Source: Nitrospira sp. ST-bin5 (GTDB lineage Bacteria > Nitrospirota > Nitrospiria > Nitrospirales > Nitrospiraceae). Taken from it: DNA of 64,000 nucleotides. Position numbers and translations under genes: made by a program. Below are positions 8,539 through 16,797 of this stretch, in pieces. Where the stretch lies: positions 83,110-147,109 of the forward strand of contig MSXN01000020.1 in NCBI GenBank assembly GCA_002083555.1, given 5' to 3'. Within the stretch, counting starts at the first letter, position 1. Each line of letters opens with the position of its first letter. Under the pieces are notes generated by a model. That model searched no databases. It saw nothing but the letters and a program-made list of their open reading frames with translations, and was not told the origin of the DNA.

Positions 8539-9612
8539 ATGACCACGTTGTTTTCGCCGTTGCAGGCCGGGGATCTCCTCTTACACAACCGCATCGTCAT
8601 GTCCCCTCTTACCAGGGCGAGAGCCGGAACCACCCACATTCCCAACGACATGATGGTGGACTATTACTCTCAACGGGCTTCGAGCGGGCTGATCATGACG
8701 GAGTGCACCATGGTGGATGCCCATGCCTGCGCCTTCATCGGTGAAGGCGGCATCTACAGTCCCGCGCACGTGGCCGGCTGGAAACGGGTGACCGACGCCG
8801 TGCATGCCAAGGGCGGCCTCATCGTTATGCAGATCTGGCATCCCGGCCGCGCCGCGCACTCGTTGCTGAACGAGGGCGAGCAGCCGGTCTCCAGCAGTGC
8901 CAAGGCGATCAGGAATGACGTGACGCAAACCCCGGAGGGCGCCAAACCTTACGAAGTCCCCCGCGCGCTCAGCACCGAGGAAATCCCGCGCTATGTGCAG
9001 ATGTTCGGGCTCGCCGCGCAGAACGCTAAACAGGCCGGCTTCGACGGGGTGCAAATCCACGGCGCCCACGGCTATCTGGTCGACAACTTTCTACGCAACA
9101 GCGTCAACGTACGCACAGATGCCTATGGAGGCTCTATCCCCAACCGCGCCCGCTTCCTGCTGGAGGTGATCGATGCAGCCATCAGCGTCTGGGGCGCCGG
9201 ACGCGTCGCGGTGCGGATCTCACCCCTGGTTCCCTTCAATGACATGACCGACAGTCAGCCCGAAGCCCTGGTGACCTATGTGGCGCAGGAGTTGAGTCAG
9301 CGAAGGATCTCGTTCCTGGAAATCCGGCACGAGGATCACGCGCTGGCTGAAGAGCAGGCGATTCTGGCGATCGCCCGCCGACATTTCCACGGTGCACTGA
9401 TGAGTAACGGAAGTTACGCGCGTGAGAGCGGCGAATCGACGGTGGCGCGCGGCGCGGCCGATGCGATCGTGTACGGGCGCCCGTACATCGCCAATCCGGA
9501 CTTGGTCGAGCGCTTCGCGAAACAGGCCCCGCTGAACGCAGTCAACTACGATCGACTCTATGGCGGTGGGCCGGACGGCTACAGCGACTACCCGGCCCTG
9601 GCCGCGACTTGA
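8539..9612 (+). CDS. Old Yellow Enzyme family ene-reductase
   Basis: A 357-residue FMN protein of the NemA/OYE group, which reduces C=C bonds of activated alkenes or nitro compounds with NAD(P)H. Visible landmarks are the N-terminal NRIVMSPLTRARA, the MQIWHPGRAAH segment and the substrate-binding QIHGAHGYLVDNFLRN. The phosphate-binding end is DAIVYGRPYIANPDLVERF. The ATG at 8539 gives the family-standard N-terminus; the ribosome binding site (AAAGGAACACCG) is modest. Length is normal. It follows an amine oxidase, but the gap argues against a tight operon. Confidence 0.92.
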   Translation: MTTLFSPLQAGDLLLHNRIVMSPLTRARAGTTHIPNDMMVDYYSQRASSGLIMTECTMVDAHACAFIGEGGIYSPAHVAGWKRVTDAVHAKGGLIVMQIWHPGRAAHSLLNEGEQPVSSSAKAIRNDVTQTPEGAKPYEVPRALSTEEIPRYVQMFGLAAQNAKQAGFDGVQIHGAHGYLVDNFLRNSVNVRTDAYGGSIPNRARFLLEVIDAAISVWGAGRVAVRISPLVPFNDMTDSQPEALVTYVAQELSQRRISFLEIRHEDHALAEEQAILAIARRHFHGALMSNGSYARESGESTVARGAADAIVYGRPYIANPDLVERFAKQAPLNAVNYDRLYGGGPDGYSDYPALAAT

Positions 9613-9623
9613 TTCCCGGCAAT

Positions 9624-9650
9624 GAGCCGAATACGGCGCCTATTCGGCTC
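9624..9650. promoter_or_regulatory. Second GAGCCGAATA palindrome (probable operator or terminator)
   Basis: A perfect 10-7-10 inverted repeat, arms GAGCCGAATA and TATTCGGCTC, identical in both arms to the site upstream of fic at 3154-3180. It sits 12 bp after the ene-reductase stop and 30 bp before the phosphodiesterase start. No U tract follows, so an operator seems likelier than a terminator. Confidence 0.6.
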
Positions 9651-9679
9651 GCCTTGAGAAGGGGGAACGCGGGGACATT

Positions 9680-10339
9680 ATGCTGTGGTTGTGCCACCGG
9701 GGTTACCATGCACTCGCTCCTGAAAATACACTCGATGCCTTTGAGGCAGCCATCGAGTTAGGAGTCAACGGCCTCGAAACCGATGTTCAACTGTCGGGAG
9801 ACGGAATACCCGTCATGTTTCATGACCGGCTCTCTCCGGATGGGCGGCTTGTAGGAGACCTATCCAGGAACGAGTTAAGCAGACTGGTTGGATACACTGT
9901 TCCCACGTTGGCTGAAACGTTGCTGCTGCTCGAGAAGACGCCTCGGCATTTTCTGTGGAACTTCGAACTCAAACACCCGAATGTCGCAGCTCCGGCTATG
10001 GCCGCCCTCACCCCATATCTGCACTCGGCCAATATTTTGATCAGTTCGTTTTGGCATGACCTGATCGGCAGCCTGAGCGCTGATCCCGATCTACGCTGTG
10101 CCCTCATTCTCGCGCACTCCCCCCTGCCGTTCGATTCTCGACCCTCATGGATCCCCGTCCGTCAGAATGTTGATACGCTGGTCTGGTGCTTCGATCGAAC
10201 GCCCCCCGAGGCCCTCTCCCAGGCGAGGCAGCTTGGCTTTCGCAACTTCGTGTATGACGCGGTCACGGCGGCAGATCACGCACAGCTGGCAGAGTGGGAC
10301 GCGGAAGGAGTTATCACGGATTATCCTGCATTCAGATAA
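9680..10339 (+). CDS. Glycerophosphodiester phosphodiesterase
   Basis: A 219-residue GDPD-family protein. The N-terminal active-site block reads CHRGYHALAPENTLDAF, then GLETDVQLSGDG and VMFHD, giving the catalytic histidines and metal-binding acidic residues. The closing part (DAEGVITDYP) also fits the fold. The family splits glycerophosphodiesters into glycerol-3-phosphate and alcohol. No signal peptide is seen, so it acts in the cytoplasm. A compact single-domain member. A palindrome like the fic operator lies 30 bp upstream. Confidence 0.9.
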   Translation: MLWLCHRGYHALAPENTLDAFEAAIELGVNGLETDVQLSGDGIPVMFHDRLSPDGRLVGDLSRNELSRLVGYTVPTLAETLLLLEKTPRHFLWNFELKHPNVAAPAMAALTPYLHSANILISSFWHDLIGSLSADPDLRCALILAHSPLPFDSRPSWIPVRQNVDTLVWCFDRTPPEALSQARQLGFRNFVYDAVTAADHAQLAEWDAEGVITDYPAFR

Positions 10340-10503
10340 TCTGCAGCCGCTGCAGCATTTCCGCATGGCCAAGAAGCCGAACCACGGCGACAGCCTGAAC
10401 ATCATCTCATCGGCGTCGGTGGATTGAAGCGACCGGAATCGACCCCGGCGCCACCTTTCTCCAACTCTTTCTGTGGCTCGCAGGGGAGAAACAAATGGGT
10501 CGG

Positions 10504-10585
10504 AAGTCTTTTCTGATTGCTCAGCATGATGAACTCACCACCAACCTGACCTCCTGACATACAACAACCTGCCTCTTGCCCCCAT
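10504..10585 (+). repeat. Dispersed intergenic repeat R, copy 2
   Basis: Second copy of the element seen at 6844: TCTTTTCTGATTGCTCAGC, then TGATGAACTCACCACCAACC and CTGCCTCTTGCCCCC. The gap 10340-10732 holds this repeat and otherwise nothing recognisable. Confidence 0.7.
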
Positions 10586-10732
10586 CTTGTATGCCTGACA
10601 TTTACCCTCCCCCGCTCACGTCACGTCGCGCAGCGACCACTGGTCCGTTCATTTGACAGCACCTTTCCTGCCGCTGCAATCTAACGACCAGAATTCTGAT
10701 CACTCATACACGAGGCCTACTAGGGCAAAACA

Positions 10733-11032
10733 TTGTCTCTATCGGAGGTCAAAACCCGCCTGCCTGAACTCGTGGCGGACGTGATGCACTCGCTCCATCC
10801 CGATCTTAAGCAATTGATCAAGTCAGCCATTCGCGCCATTGCCGCCGATCCAGAATGTGGAGGGCCGCTGCAGCGGGCACTCGACGGGTTACGAAAATAT
10901 CGCGTCCGCCGTTTTCGCATCGTCTATGCCGTGCATCAGAAGACGCGAGTCATTCGTCTGATGGCCGTCGGCCACCGTCGATCCGTGTATGAGGAGCTGA
11001 CCGAGCAGATTCGACGCAAGCCCCGAGGATAG
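10733..11032 (+). CDS. RelE-type toxin fused to a Phd-like antitoxin N-terminus
   Basis: A 99-residue product if started at TTG 10733. The first 17 residues (MSLSEVKTRLPELVADV) look like the beginning of a Phd/YefM antitoxin. From residue 18 on it is a RelE/ParE-fold toxin (ALDGLRKYRVRRFRIVYAV, RLMAVGHRRSVYEELTEQI). The codons just before TTG read GGC-AAA-ACA, as though an ATG-AAA-ACA antitoxin start had been lost; a TAG precedes them. A deletion between antitoxin and toxin would explain the join. An internal ATG at 10784 would give an 82-residue toxin lacking its first strand. Probably a decayed toxin-antitoxin locus. Confidence 0.75.
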   Translation: MSLSEVKTRLPELVADVMHSLHPDLKQLIKSAIRAIAADPECGGPLQRALDGLRKYRVRRFRIVYAVHQKTRVIRLMAVGHRRSVYEELTEQIRRKPRG

Positions 11033-11161
11033 GGCGGGGGAGGCGTCGTTCAGACTTGGATGCACATGGGCGCTCTCTTATGGAAGGTTTCCTAGATTAA
11101 TTTGACCACTCTCGATACTACCCCTACCCTTGAGGCTGGATCAATTAGCGAGGGACAACCC

Positions 11162-11707
11162 ATGCAGACCGACTTTCACATCAATGTGACTATCGACGAC
11201 TACCGCGCCTTTCTCTCGTTTGTACAAACACGGGCGAGGAGTGCCATATCTCGCGGCAGAAATCCAACTCTGAGCAGGCTCCTCACATTCTTCATTTGGA
11301 TGGGCATTGGGCTGGCCCTATCCCTCCTCGTGAATGCCTTCGGCGAACAAGTCCATCTGCCAAGCGCTATCGGGGCTGCAATCACTGTCTTTACAATTGT
11401 TGTATCAATGATCTATTGGCAAATGAAGAAGATTCAAGATCAGATGATGCCGCAAAGTGACGGTGCGGTACTCGGAAGCCACCACTACCAAGTTCGCGAA
11501 GAGGCCCTACACATTCAGTCTTCATTTGGCGCGACTCAACTTGCTTGGCAGGGAATCAAGAGCCTGGAAGAAACCTCGACCCACTTCTTCCTCTTCATCG
11601 ACCGATCTGTCGGATTTATACTTCCGAAGCGCTCATTTGCCACGGAATCTCAGCAGAACAACTTCAAATCAGCCGTTATCGAGCGGTGCGGATCGACAAA
11701 ACTCTAA
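11162..11707 (+). CDS. YcxB-like membrane protein
   Basis: A 181-residue protein with two membrane segments in the middle (TFFIWMGIGLALSLLVNAF and AAITVFTIVVSMIYW). Its C-terminal domain is of the YcxB type (ALHIQSSFGATQLAWQGIKSLEET, FFLFIDRSVGFILPKRSF). The frame is open to a TTG at 11102, but the ATG at 11162 has a ribosome binding site (GAGGGACAACCC) and starts at the conserved part, so I prefer it. Function unknown in the family. Confidence 0.75.
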   Translation: MQTDFHINVTIDDYRAFLSFVQTRARSAISRGRNPTLSRLLTFFIWMGIGLALSLLVNAFGEQVHLPSAIGAAITVFTIVVSMIYWQMKKIQDQMMPQSDGAVLGSHHYQVREEALHIQSSFGATQLAWQGIKSLEETSTHFFLFIDRSVGFILPKRSFATESQQNNFKSAVIERCGSTKL

Positions 11708-11840
11708 TGACCATCAACGGGTAAAGGCCACAGGCTATTTCCCTCGCTTCTTCCGCGGCCGATATCTTTCCTGCAAAATGCTAACCGTTCGTCAGACCCA
11801 ATACAGCCCTAGCCACTCTCGCATTTCATCACCCTCGCCA

Positions 11841-12266
11841 TTGACCCTCACACCCCAGGAACGTAGCCTGAGTCCATTTCACCCCCCATAGAATAAAGAC
11901 TTTGTCACGAATCCCTATCCATCATGCGTGCCACTCCGGATGTACTACTCTACCAAGTAGCTGCAGGCTACCAGTGAGTTCAGCTCGCCGAAGACACCGC
12001 TGGCTGGGGATTTCGGGAAGGACAATACGCTGATGATGCGCGATATCCGAACGTCGGTTGCTATTGTCGGAGGCGGTCTTGCGGGCTTATGTGCGGCACG
12101 GCGGCTTCACGCGCTTGGCATCGACTTCCACCTATTCGAGGCCCGGGACCGGCTTGGGGGTCGCATTCTCTCTGCGAACGACCAGGGCCACTCTTCGAAT
12201 GATGGATTTGACCTTGGCCCTTCCTGGTTCTGGCCGGAAATGCAGCGAGGCCTGGCGGCTCTCGTT
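11841..12266 (+). repeat. Direct duplication, copy 2
   Basis: Second copy of the block at 6945-7368, differing at scattered positions. It fills most of the gap 11708-12032 and continues into the broken amine oxidase copy. Before it (11708-11840) nothing is recognised. Confidence 0.85.
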
Positions 12267-12293
12267 ACAGGAAGAAGGCGTGAAGCTTCCTAG
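12033..12293 (+). pseudogene. Truncated copy of the amine oxidase gene
   Basis: The first ~78 codons match the gene at 7135, including the FAD motif VAIVGGGLAGLCAARRL and FEARDRLGGRI. Homology ends at 12266 and unrelated sequence closes the frame after nine more codons. The FAD C-terminal contact and substrate domain are missing, so no enzyme can form. Point differences from the intact copy (for example LCAA for LYAA) show the duplication is not brand new. Confidence 0.88.
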
Positions 12294-12408
12294 CGCAGGA
12301 GAGCGATCCGCCAAGCTAGTGAGCGAGACGGGACAGAATAGATTATCCGGAAGGAAGCTATCTCCACATAGGGAAGTTGCTGCAGATACCCACCACCTTA
12401 TGGAACCT

Positions 12409-13581
12409 TCACACGATCGAAAAACGCAGTATCCCCCCCTCCGTCAGACGGAGGAAGTCTGGATCTCCCCCTAAGGCCTCGGTGATGTTTGCAGTGACAA
12501 TGTCCACGCTGGGTGGCCCACTCGTGTCGACAGTTATATTCATCGTCAGCATTCCTGTCACTGAATCAAATGTGTACGTTCCCCGCTCCATTTGGGCAGC
12601 AATGGTGTCGAATGCATCGTTGGCATAGGTGAAGGTCCCGTCCGGCAGGGACGTGACAACCGCAGAAAACGGCACATCAAAGGGGACCTGGAGCTTCCAT
12701 GCCCCGACAAGAAGATTCGTTGAACTCACTACACGGCTCAGATGAATCTCGTTCCCAGGTCCAGGACCGAAATGCAACACGGCATTGTTCCCGCCGGAAT
12801 CAATGACGAAGGTATACGGAGGTGTCTGCGTTGGATTCGGATTGGAGAGGCCGCCAGTCCCATCAGTGTTTACTTCCACAGTATAGGCAAAGGCATTCGT
12901 GGCCGCGTTCCACTGGTAGGTTCCCCGTTCCATTCCATCGACCCCTCCAGCTACAGCCGGATCGTCATCGTGAGCGAGGAGATACCTCCCATTTGGAAGA
13001 AAGGTGAAGACACGTATCTCACTGGGTGTACCTGAAGTCGTCCAACTTCCCCATATCGCAAATTGCCTCTTGAGATGAGCGATCGCATCTCCCTCGGTGG
13101 CGAGAGGGATTCCTGCAGCCGCAACTTCAGCGTCAAAATTCGGGCAACTGAAGCAGGTCGTCGGAGGAATCGATGGCAACACGGCTGGAAGTGTAATGAC
13201 ATCAGTGCCTAGTGTGGTATCAAGTCCCAAGAGATATCGCGCCAAGTTCACGGGCCATTCGTGCCTGACATCCGGAACGCTCGTCCTCCGCAGCAGGGTA
13301 AATGGAGTAATAGTCGGCTGACCAGGAGCTTCGATCGGTAGTATCAGTGAGCCAAAAAATACGACAAAATCACCAGGGCGATACTGGAATTCTCCGTTTG
13401 GACCGGTTCGCCCAGAGAGGCCGGAAGGTCGTGTGGTGTAGGGAAGCCCTTGAACCGGGCTATCAATGAAGACCCCAGTGAGCGTTGGGGCAGTGCTTGA
13501 CCCGCCGCCGTCTCCACCTCCACCACATGAAGCAAGCAATAGCCCCGCCGCCAGTGCTAGCAGTGCAATGGAATGACGCAT
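12409..13581 (-). CDS. Glycine-rich lipoprotein, hypothetical
   Basis: A 390-residue exported protein. The frame opens upstream, but the ATG at 13581 follows GGAGGAAGGCC and starts a clear lipoprotein signal, SIALLALAAGLLLASC, with a glycine/serine spacer after the cysteine. The body has at least two similar beta-rich repeats, each with a pattern of FLPNGRYLLAH or SLPDGTFTYAN, then MERGTYQW or MERGTYTFDS, near residues 210-260 and 325-370. This resembles lipocalin-like secreted repeats. Surface or periplasmic location is expected; ligand unknown. Confidence 0.8.
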   Translation of the reverse strand: MRHSIALLALAAGLLLASCGGGGDGGGSSTAPTLTGVFIDSPVQGLPYTTRPSGLSGRTGPNGEFQYRPGDFVVFFGSLILPIEAPGQPTITPFTLLRRTSVPDVRHEWPVNLARYLLGLDTTLGTDVITLPAVLPSIPPTTCFSCPNFDAEVAAAGIPLATEGDAIAHLKRQFAIWGSWTTSGTPSEIRVFTFLPNGRYLLAHDDDPAVAGGVDGMERGTYQWNAATNAFAYTVEVNTDGTGGLSNPNPTQTPPYTFVIDSGGNNAVLHFGPGPGNEIHLSRVVSSTNLLVGAWKLQVPFDVPFSAVVTSLPDGTFTYANDAFDTIAAQMERGTYTFDSVTGMLTMNITVDTSGPPSVDIVTANITEALGGDPDFLRLTEGGILRFSIV

Positions 13582-13710
13582 GGCCTTCCTCCACTCATCC
13601 GCGATGATTCTTCGTATGTATGATGGTGCAGTGAATTTCAAGGCAGGATACCTAAGAGAAATCGAGGCTACAACCCCCTCTTCAGTATAGAAACTCAAGA
13701 AAAGGTGGCG

Positions 13711-13790
13711 GGAGTATTATTTGCTTGTACGGCGTGATGAACTCATCACCAACCGGACTCCTAGTATTTGACAGCTTGCCTCTACCCCTC
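13711..13790 (+). repeat. Dispersed intergenic repeat R, copy 3
   Basis: The most divergent copy: TGATGAACTCATCACCAACC, then TTTGACAGCTTGCCTCTACCCC. It lies in the 311-bp gap between the divergent lipoprotein and thiopurine methyltransferase genes. The TTGACA inside it could serve as a -35 box. Confidence 0.6.
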
Positions 13791-13892
13791 AGCTCAGCCA
13801 CCTGACACCCCCCTTCGCCTTGCCTCTTCCTGCCTCGGCCCTTTAGGATGGCATCGGAAGTTGCCTGGCATCTCATCCACTGAGGAATTCAC

Positions 13893-14528
13893 ATGGAAGC
13901 AAGCTTTTGGCTCAACCGATGGCAGACGAACCAGACGGGATGGCACGAGAGCGCCGTTAATCCTCTGCTTGTCGAACACTTTCCTTCCCTGCACGTGCCC
14001 CCTGGCGGGCGTGTCTTTGTGCCGCTCTGCGGGAAGTCGCTCGATCTCGGCTGGCTCCTGTCTCTCGGCTATGCGGTCGCCGGGGCGGAACTCAGCGAAT
14101 TAGCCATAACCCAGCTCTTTGCCGAACTTGGCATGGAAGCTCGTATCTCGGAAGTCGGAAAGTTGAAGCACTTTAGCGGAGAGCAGATCGACATCTTCGT
14201 GGGCGATATCTTCGACTTGTCTCGCGAGATCCTCGGCCCCGTCGATGCGGTCTATGACCGTGCCGCGCTGGTCGCACTGCCGGAAACTATACGGCCTCGC
14301 TACACGACGCATCTCAAAGCCATCACGGGGATGGCCTCTCAACTCGTCATCGGCTATGAGTACGACCAAACCGTCGTGGCAGGCCCTCCGTTTTCCGTCA
14401 CTTCCGACGAGCTCCGCCGCCATTACAGCGGCGACTATACCCTCAAGCTATTGGCCCGCATTGATGTCCCCGGCGGACTCAAGGGCAAGTGCCCGGCCAC
14501 GGAACATATCTGGCGCTTAACCAAGTAG
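13893..14528 (+). CDS. tpm: Thiopurine S-methyltransferase
   Basis: A 211-residue methyltransferase of the TPMT family. The N-terminus (FWLNRWQTNQTGWHESAVNP) and SAM-binding core (VFVPLCGKSLDLGWLLSLGY, then AGAELSELAI) are characteristic. FVGDIFDLS and YDRAALVALP are the further family motifs. Bacterial members methylate sulfur, selenium or tellurium compounds as a detoxification step. Length is normal. The ATG at 13893 follows GAGGAATTCAC. Confidence 0.93.
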   Translation: MEASFWLNRWQTNQTGWHESAVNPLLVEHFPSLHVPPGGRVFVPLCGKSLDLGWLLSLGYAVAGAELSELAITQLFAELGMEARISEVGKLKHFSGEQIDIFVGDIFDLSREILGPVDAVYDRAALVALPETIRPRYTTHLKAITGMASQLVIGYEYDQTVVAGPPFSVTSDELRRHYSGDYTLKLLARIDVPGGLKGKCPATEHIWRLTK

Positions 14529-14637
14529 CCCCCGCAGCGCACTGCACTCGGCTTCTCCGGCAGGCGGTTCTCCGCCCTCGCCGTTTCGCTATCCGAAGTG
14601 GTATGATCCCCCACTGCTCTCACGACAGCTTCGCACT

Positions 14638-15645
14638 ATGAACAGCCGGGTCACCGCTCCTCGCAATGTTTTTCTCGTTCTCACGCCAACTGCACTGTGT
14701 ATCATCGTGTGGCTTGGGCTGTCGCTCGCGTTCCAACCTGCCTGTTGGGCAGAGAACGTGGCGCCCGGCGCCCATTGGGGCGCAATCGACTTTCCAGACC
14801 GGGATCCTTCCCTGCTCGCCGGATTCACGGTCAACCGGTTTACGGAGTTCAATGGACGCCGCGAGCGCTTCAACACCATCGACGAAACGGCCGGATTCAA
14901 CTTCGCCACCGTCAGTTGGACAGACCGCCTCAAGACCTTGCCCGAATGGTCTGGCACCTTGACGATCGGGGCCGGACCGACCGGAGAGAACCCCTCCAGT
15001 CACCTCCAGAACAGCTTTCTCCACCGCACCACGGGCCAAAGCGCGATCCCTGTCGGTCAGACGAGAAGCGGGGCGGATGCGATGGCCGGCGGATCGTTGA
15101 CAAGATGGAGCCCGCTCTTTGCATCCCGCGACACCGGCTTTGCCGGCATCGGCATCACCGGAGGCTCTCTCTATCAGGAGGTGTACGGACGGGTCGGCTT
15201 TCGAGAGCTCTCGCTGGGCGAGCTGGCGACCTGGCTGTTTCCCCATTCTGACCACTGGATGCTGAACGGACTCTCGCGATTTGTCAGGTTTTCCGCTATG
15301 GGCCGGTACAGCCGCCTCTTCGCCGGATCGGCTTATTCCGACAATGTAATTGCCGATCAGTCCTATCTCGGCCAAGCCTCGGTCTCGTTGGCGGATTTCG
15401 GCGGGGACGACACCACGCCCCCTCGATGGGCGATCGAAATGGCCGTGACCTACGATTCAGGCCTGTTTGTGTCGACGACGGGCCGATGGGTGACACGCCG
15501 GTTCGGATCCATCGCGCTGCACTTTCCCTACGGGACGCTGGAAAGCTGGAACGACTGGGTCGGCTCAACGGATTCCGGGCCAACCTACGGGTTCAGCCTC
15601 CTGTTCGACGTGCGAAAACTCTCCTCACTCCTGACCGGTCTCTAA
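14638..15645 (+). CDS. Outer-membrane or periplasmic hypothetical protein
   Basis: A 335-residue protein with an N-terminal signal peptide (hydrophobic stretch to about residue 35, cleavage near CWA-EN). The rest alternates polar and hydrophobic residues and is rich in aromatic and glycine residues (FAGIGITGGSLYQEVYGRVGF, WAIEMAVTYDSGLFVSTTGRW), as expected for a beta-barrel. A link to the LpxR-like lipid A deacylase fold came to mind but no catalytic pattern could be confirmed. No operon partner is evident. Confidence 0.65.
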   Translation: MNSRVTAPRNVFLVLTPTALCIIVWLGLSLAFQPACWAENVAPGAHWGAIDFPDRDPSLLAGFTVNRFTEFNGRRERFNTIDETAGFNFATVSWTDRLKTLPEWSGTLTIGAGPTGENPSSHLQNSFLHRTTGQSAIPVGQTRSGADAMAGGSLTRWSPLFASRDTGFAGIGITGGSLYQEVYGRVGFRELSLGELATWLFPHSDHWMLNGLSRFVRFSAMGRYSRLFAGSAYSDNVIADQSYLGQASVSLADFGGDDTTPPRWAIEMAVTYDSGLFVSTTGRWVTRRFGSIALHFPYGTLESWNDWVGSTDSGPTYGFSLLFDVRKLSSLLTGL

Positions 15646-15764
15646 GCAGATAAGCTCCGGGATTCCCCCTCTTCCGTGGCGATTCCATTTTCTTTCCTTT
15701 TCTCGAGAACGCGAACCTCCATGCTATAGTTTCCGTAGAGTCTATGCCTAACCAGGGGGTTGCG

Positions 15765-16187
15765 ATGTCGAAACAATTCTGGGTACTGCTGTTGTGCTGT
15801 GGAGTCCTGGCTGCCTGCAATCGGACCGATAACTCAGGATCCAAGCCTGCGGCGGATTGGGCGAAGGCCGGCGAGACGGACGGCTACGTCTATTATGCCG
15901 ATCATGCCAGCATCAAGAAGGCGGATGAAATCGTCACGATGTCGGATGTATTCGACTATAAGACGGCCCGGACGGAAGGCGGCGGAGCCCCTGCCCTCTC
16001 AAAGAGAACCGATCGCGGGTATGATTGCCAGAACCAGAAAAGTCAGGCCCTCAAGACAACCTGGTATTCCGGCCAGATGGGCACCGGCAGCGTAGTGCGG
16101 TCGAACGGTGACTCAGACCAGTTGACGCCGATCATGGCAGGTTCCGCGACAGCGGCCCTCATCAAGATCGCCTGCGGCAGCCACTGA
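15765..16187 (+). CDS. Surface-adhesin E-like lipoprotein
   Basis: A 140-residue lipoprotein. I take the ATG at 15765, which directly begins the signal (QFWVLLLCCGVLAAC, lipobox LAAC), rather than the upstream in-frame ATG at 15744. The mature part, with WAKAGETDGYVYYADHASIKK, DYKTAR, YDCQNQKSQ and a final C, matches the small domain found in Haemophilus surface-adhesin E and many uncharacterised lipoproteins. The two cysteines may form a disulfide. Function in this organism unknown. Confidence 0.7.
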   Translation: MSKQFWVLLLCCGVLAACNRTDNSGSKPAADWAKAGETDGYVYYADHASIKKADEIVTMSDVFDYKTARTEGGGAPALSKRTDRGYDCQNQKSQALKTTWYSGQMGTGSVVRSNGDSDQLTPIMAGSATAALIKIACGSH

Positions 16188-16203
16188 TCTTCTCCCCGTG
16201 TCC

Positions 16204-16611
16204 CTAGGCGGCTTTCACCCCTTGCATCATGAGGTAATGCACCCCCGCATGCAGAGCCCTCCGCCATTCGGCTTCGACTTCCGGGGTACACTCGCCGTCG
16301 AATTCTTTGATAGTCTTAACCAGGCTCGTAATCCACAACTCATAGAGCCGCGCGGTCACATTCATCCGCTTGGGGCTGTGCGTCTCTGCGATGCGGTCGA
16401 GACAGGCGGTTCCGACCGGCTTCCCCTCCAGATGCATCAGCAGCATCGACACCCCTTCACGCAGCAAGGCCTTCTGCTTGGCAAAGTTCGTCCTGGCGAA
16501 CATGGGGCGGATCACCGGATCGCTAGCAAGGAAGATCTCGTAGAACCGGTCAAAAAACGCGGGATGGACGCAACAGCGACCGTAACTGGCAATGACATCT
16601 CGAATGGGCAT
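16204..16611 (-). CDS. Single-domain globin
   Basis: A 135-residue globin. The frame continues upstream to 17226, but the ATG at 16611 is preceded by GGGAGGGAGCGCC and starts the globin fold (MPIRDVIASYGRCC). Landmarks are a phenylalanine after RPM in the CD corner (PMFARTNFAKQK) and a likely proximal histidine in RIAETHSPKRM. Such globins bind oxygen or NO, and a nitrite oxidiser has reason to handle NO. No reductase domain is attached. Divergent from the membrane protein at 16798. Confidence 0.8.
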   Translation of the reverse strand: MPIRDVIASYGRCCVHPAFFDRFYEIFLASDPVIRPMFARTNFAKQKALLREGVSMLLMHLEGKPVGTACLDRIAETHSPKRMNVTARLYELWITSLVKTIKEFDGECTPEVEAEWRRALHAGVHYLMMQGVKAA

Positions 16612-16797
16612 GGCGCTCCCTCCCGGTTCGTCATATCTCTTCCTCCTATCGGTCGGAGCGCAGGAGACTTGAGATGATCCCTGTCGGATATGTATTCCCG
16701 TTGGTGCGGTTTTCCCTTCTGAATAGCCTGGGTTCCCGTTCCAGCCTATAATTGACCGGGAACGGTTCAGACTGCATCTCACCTGCATGAGGACGTC

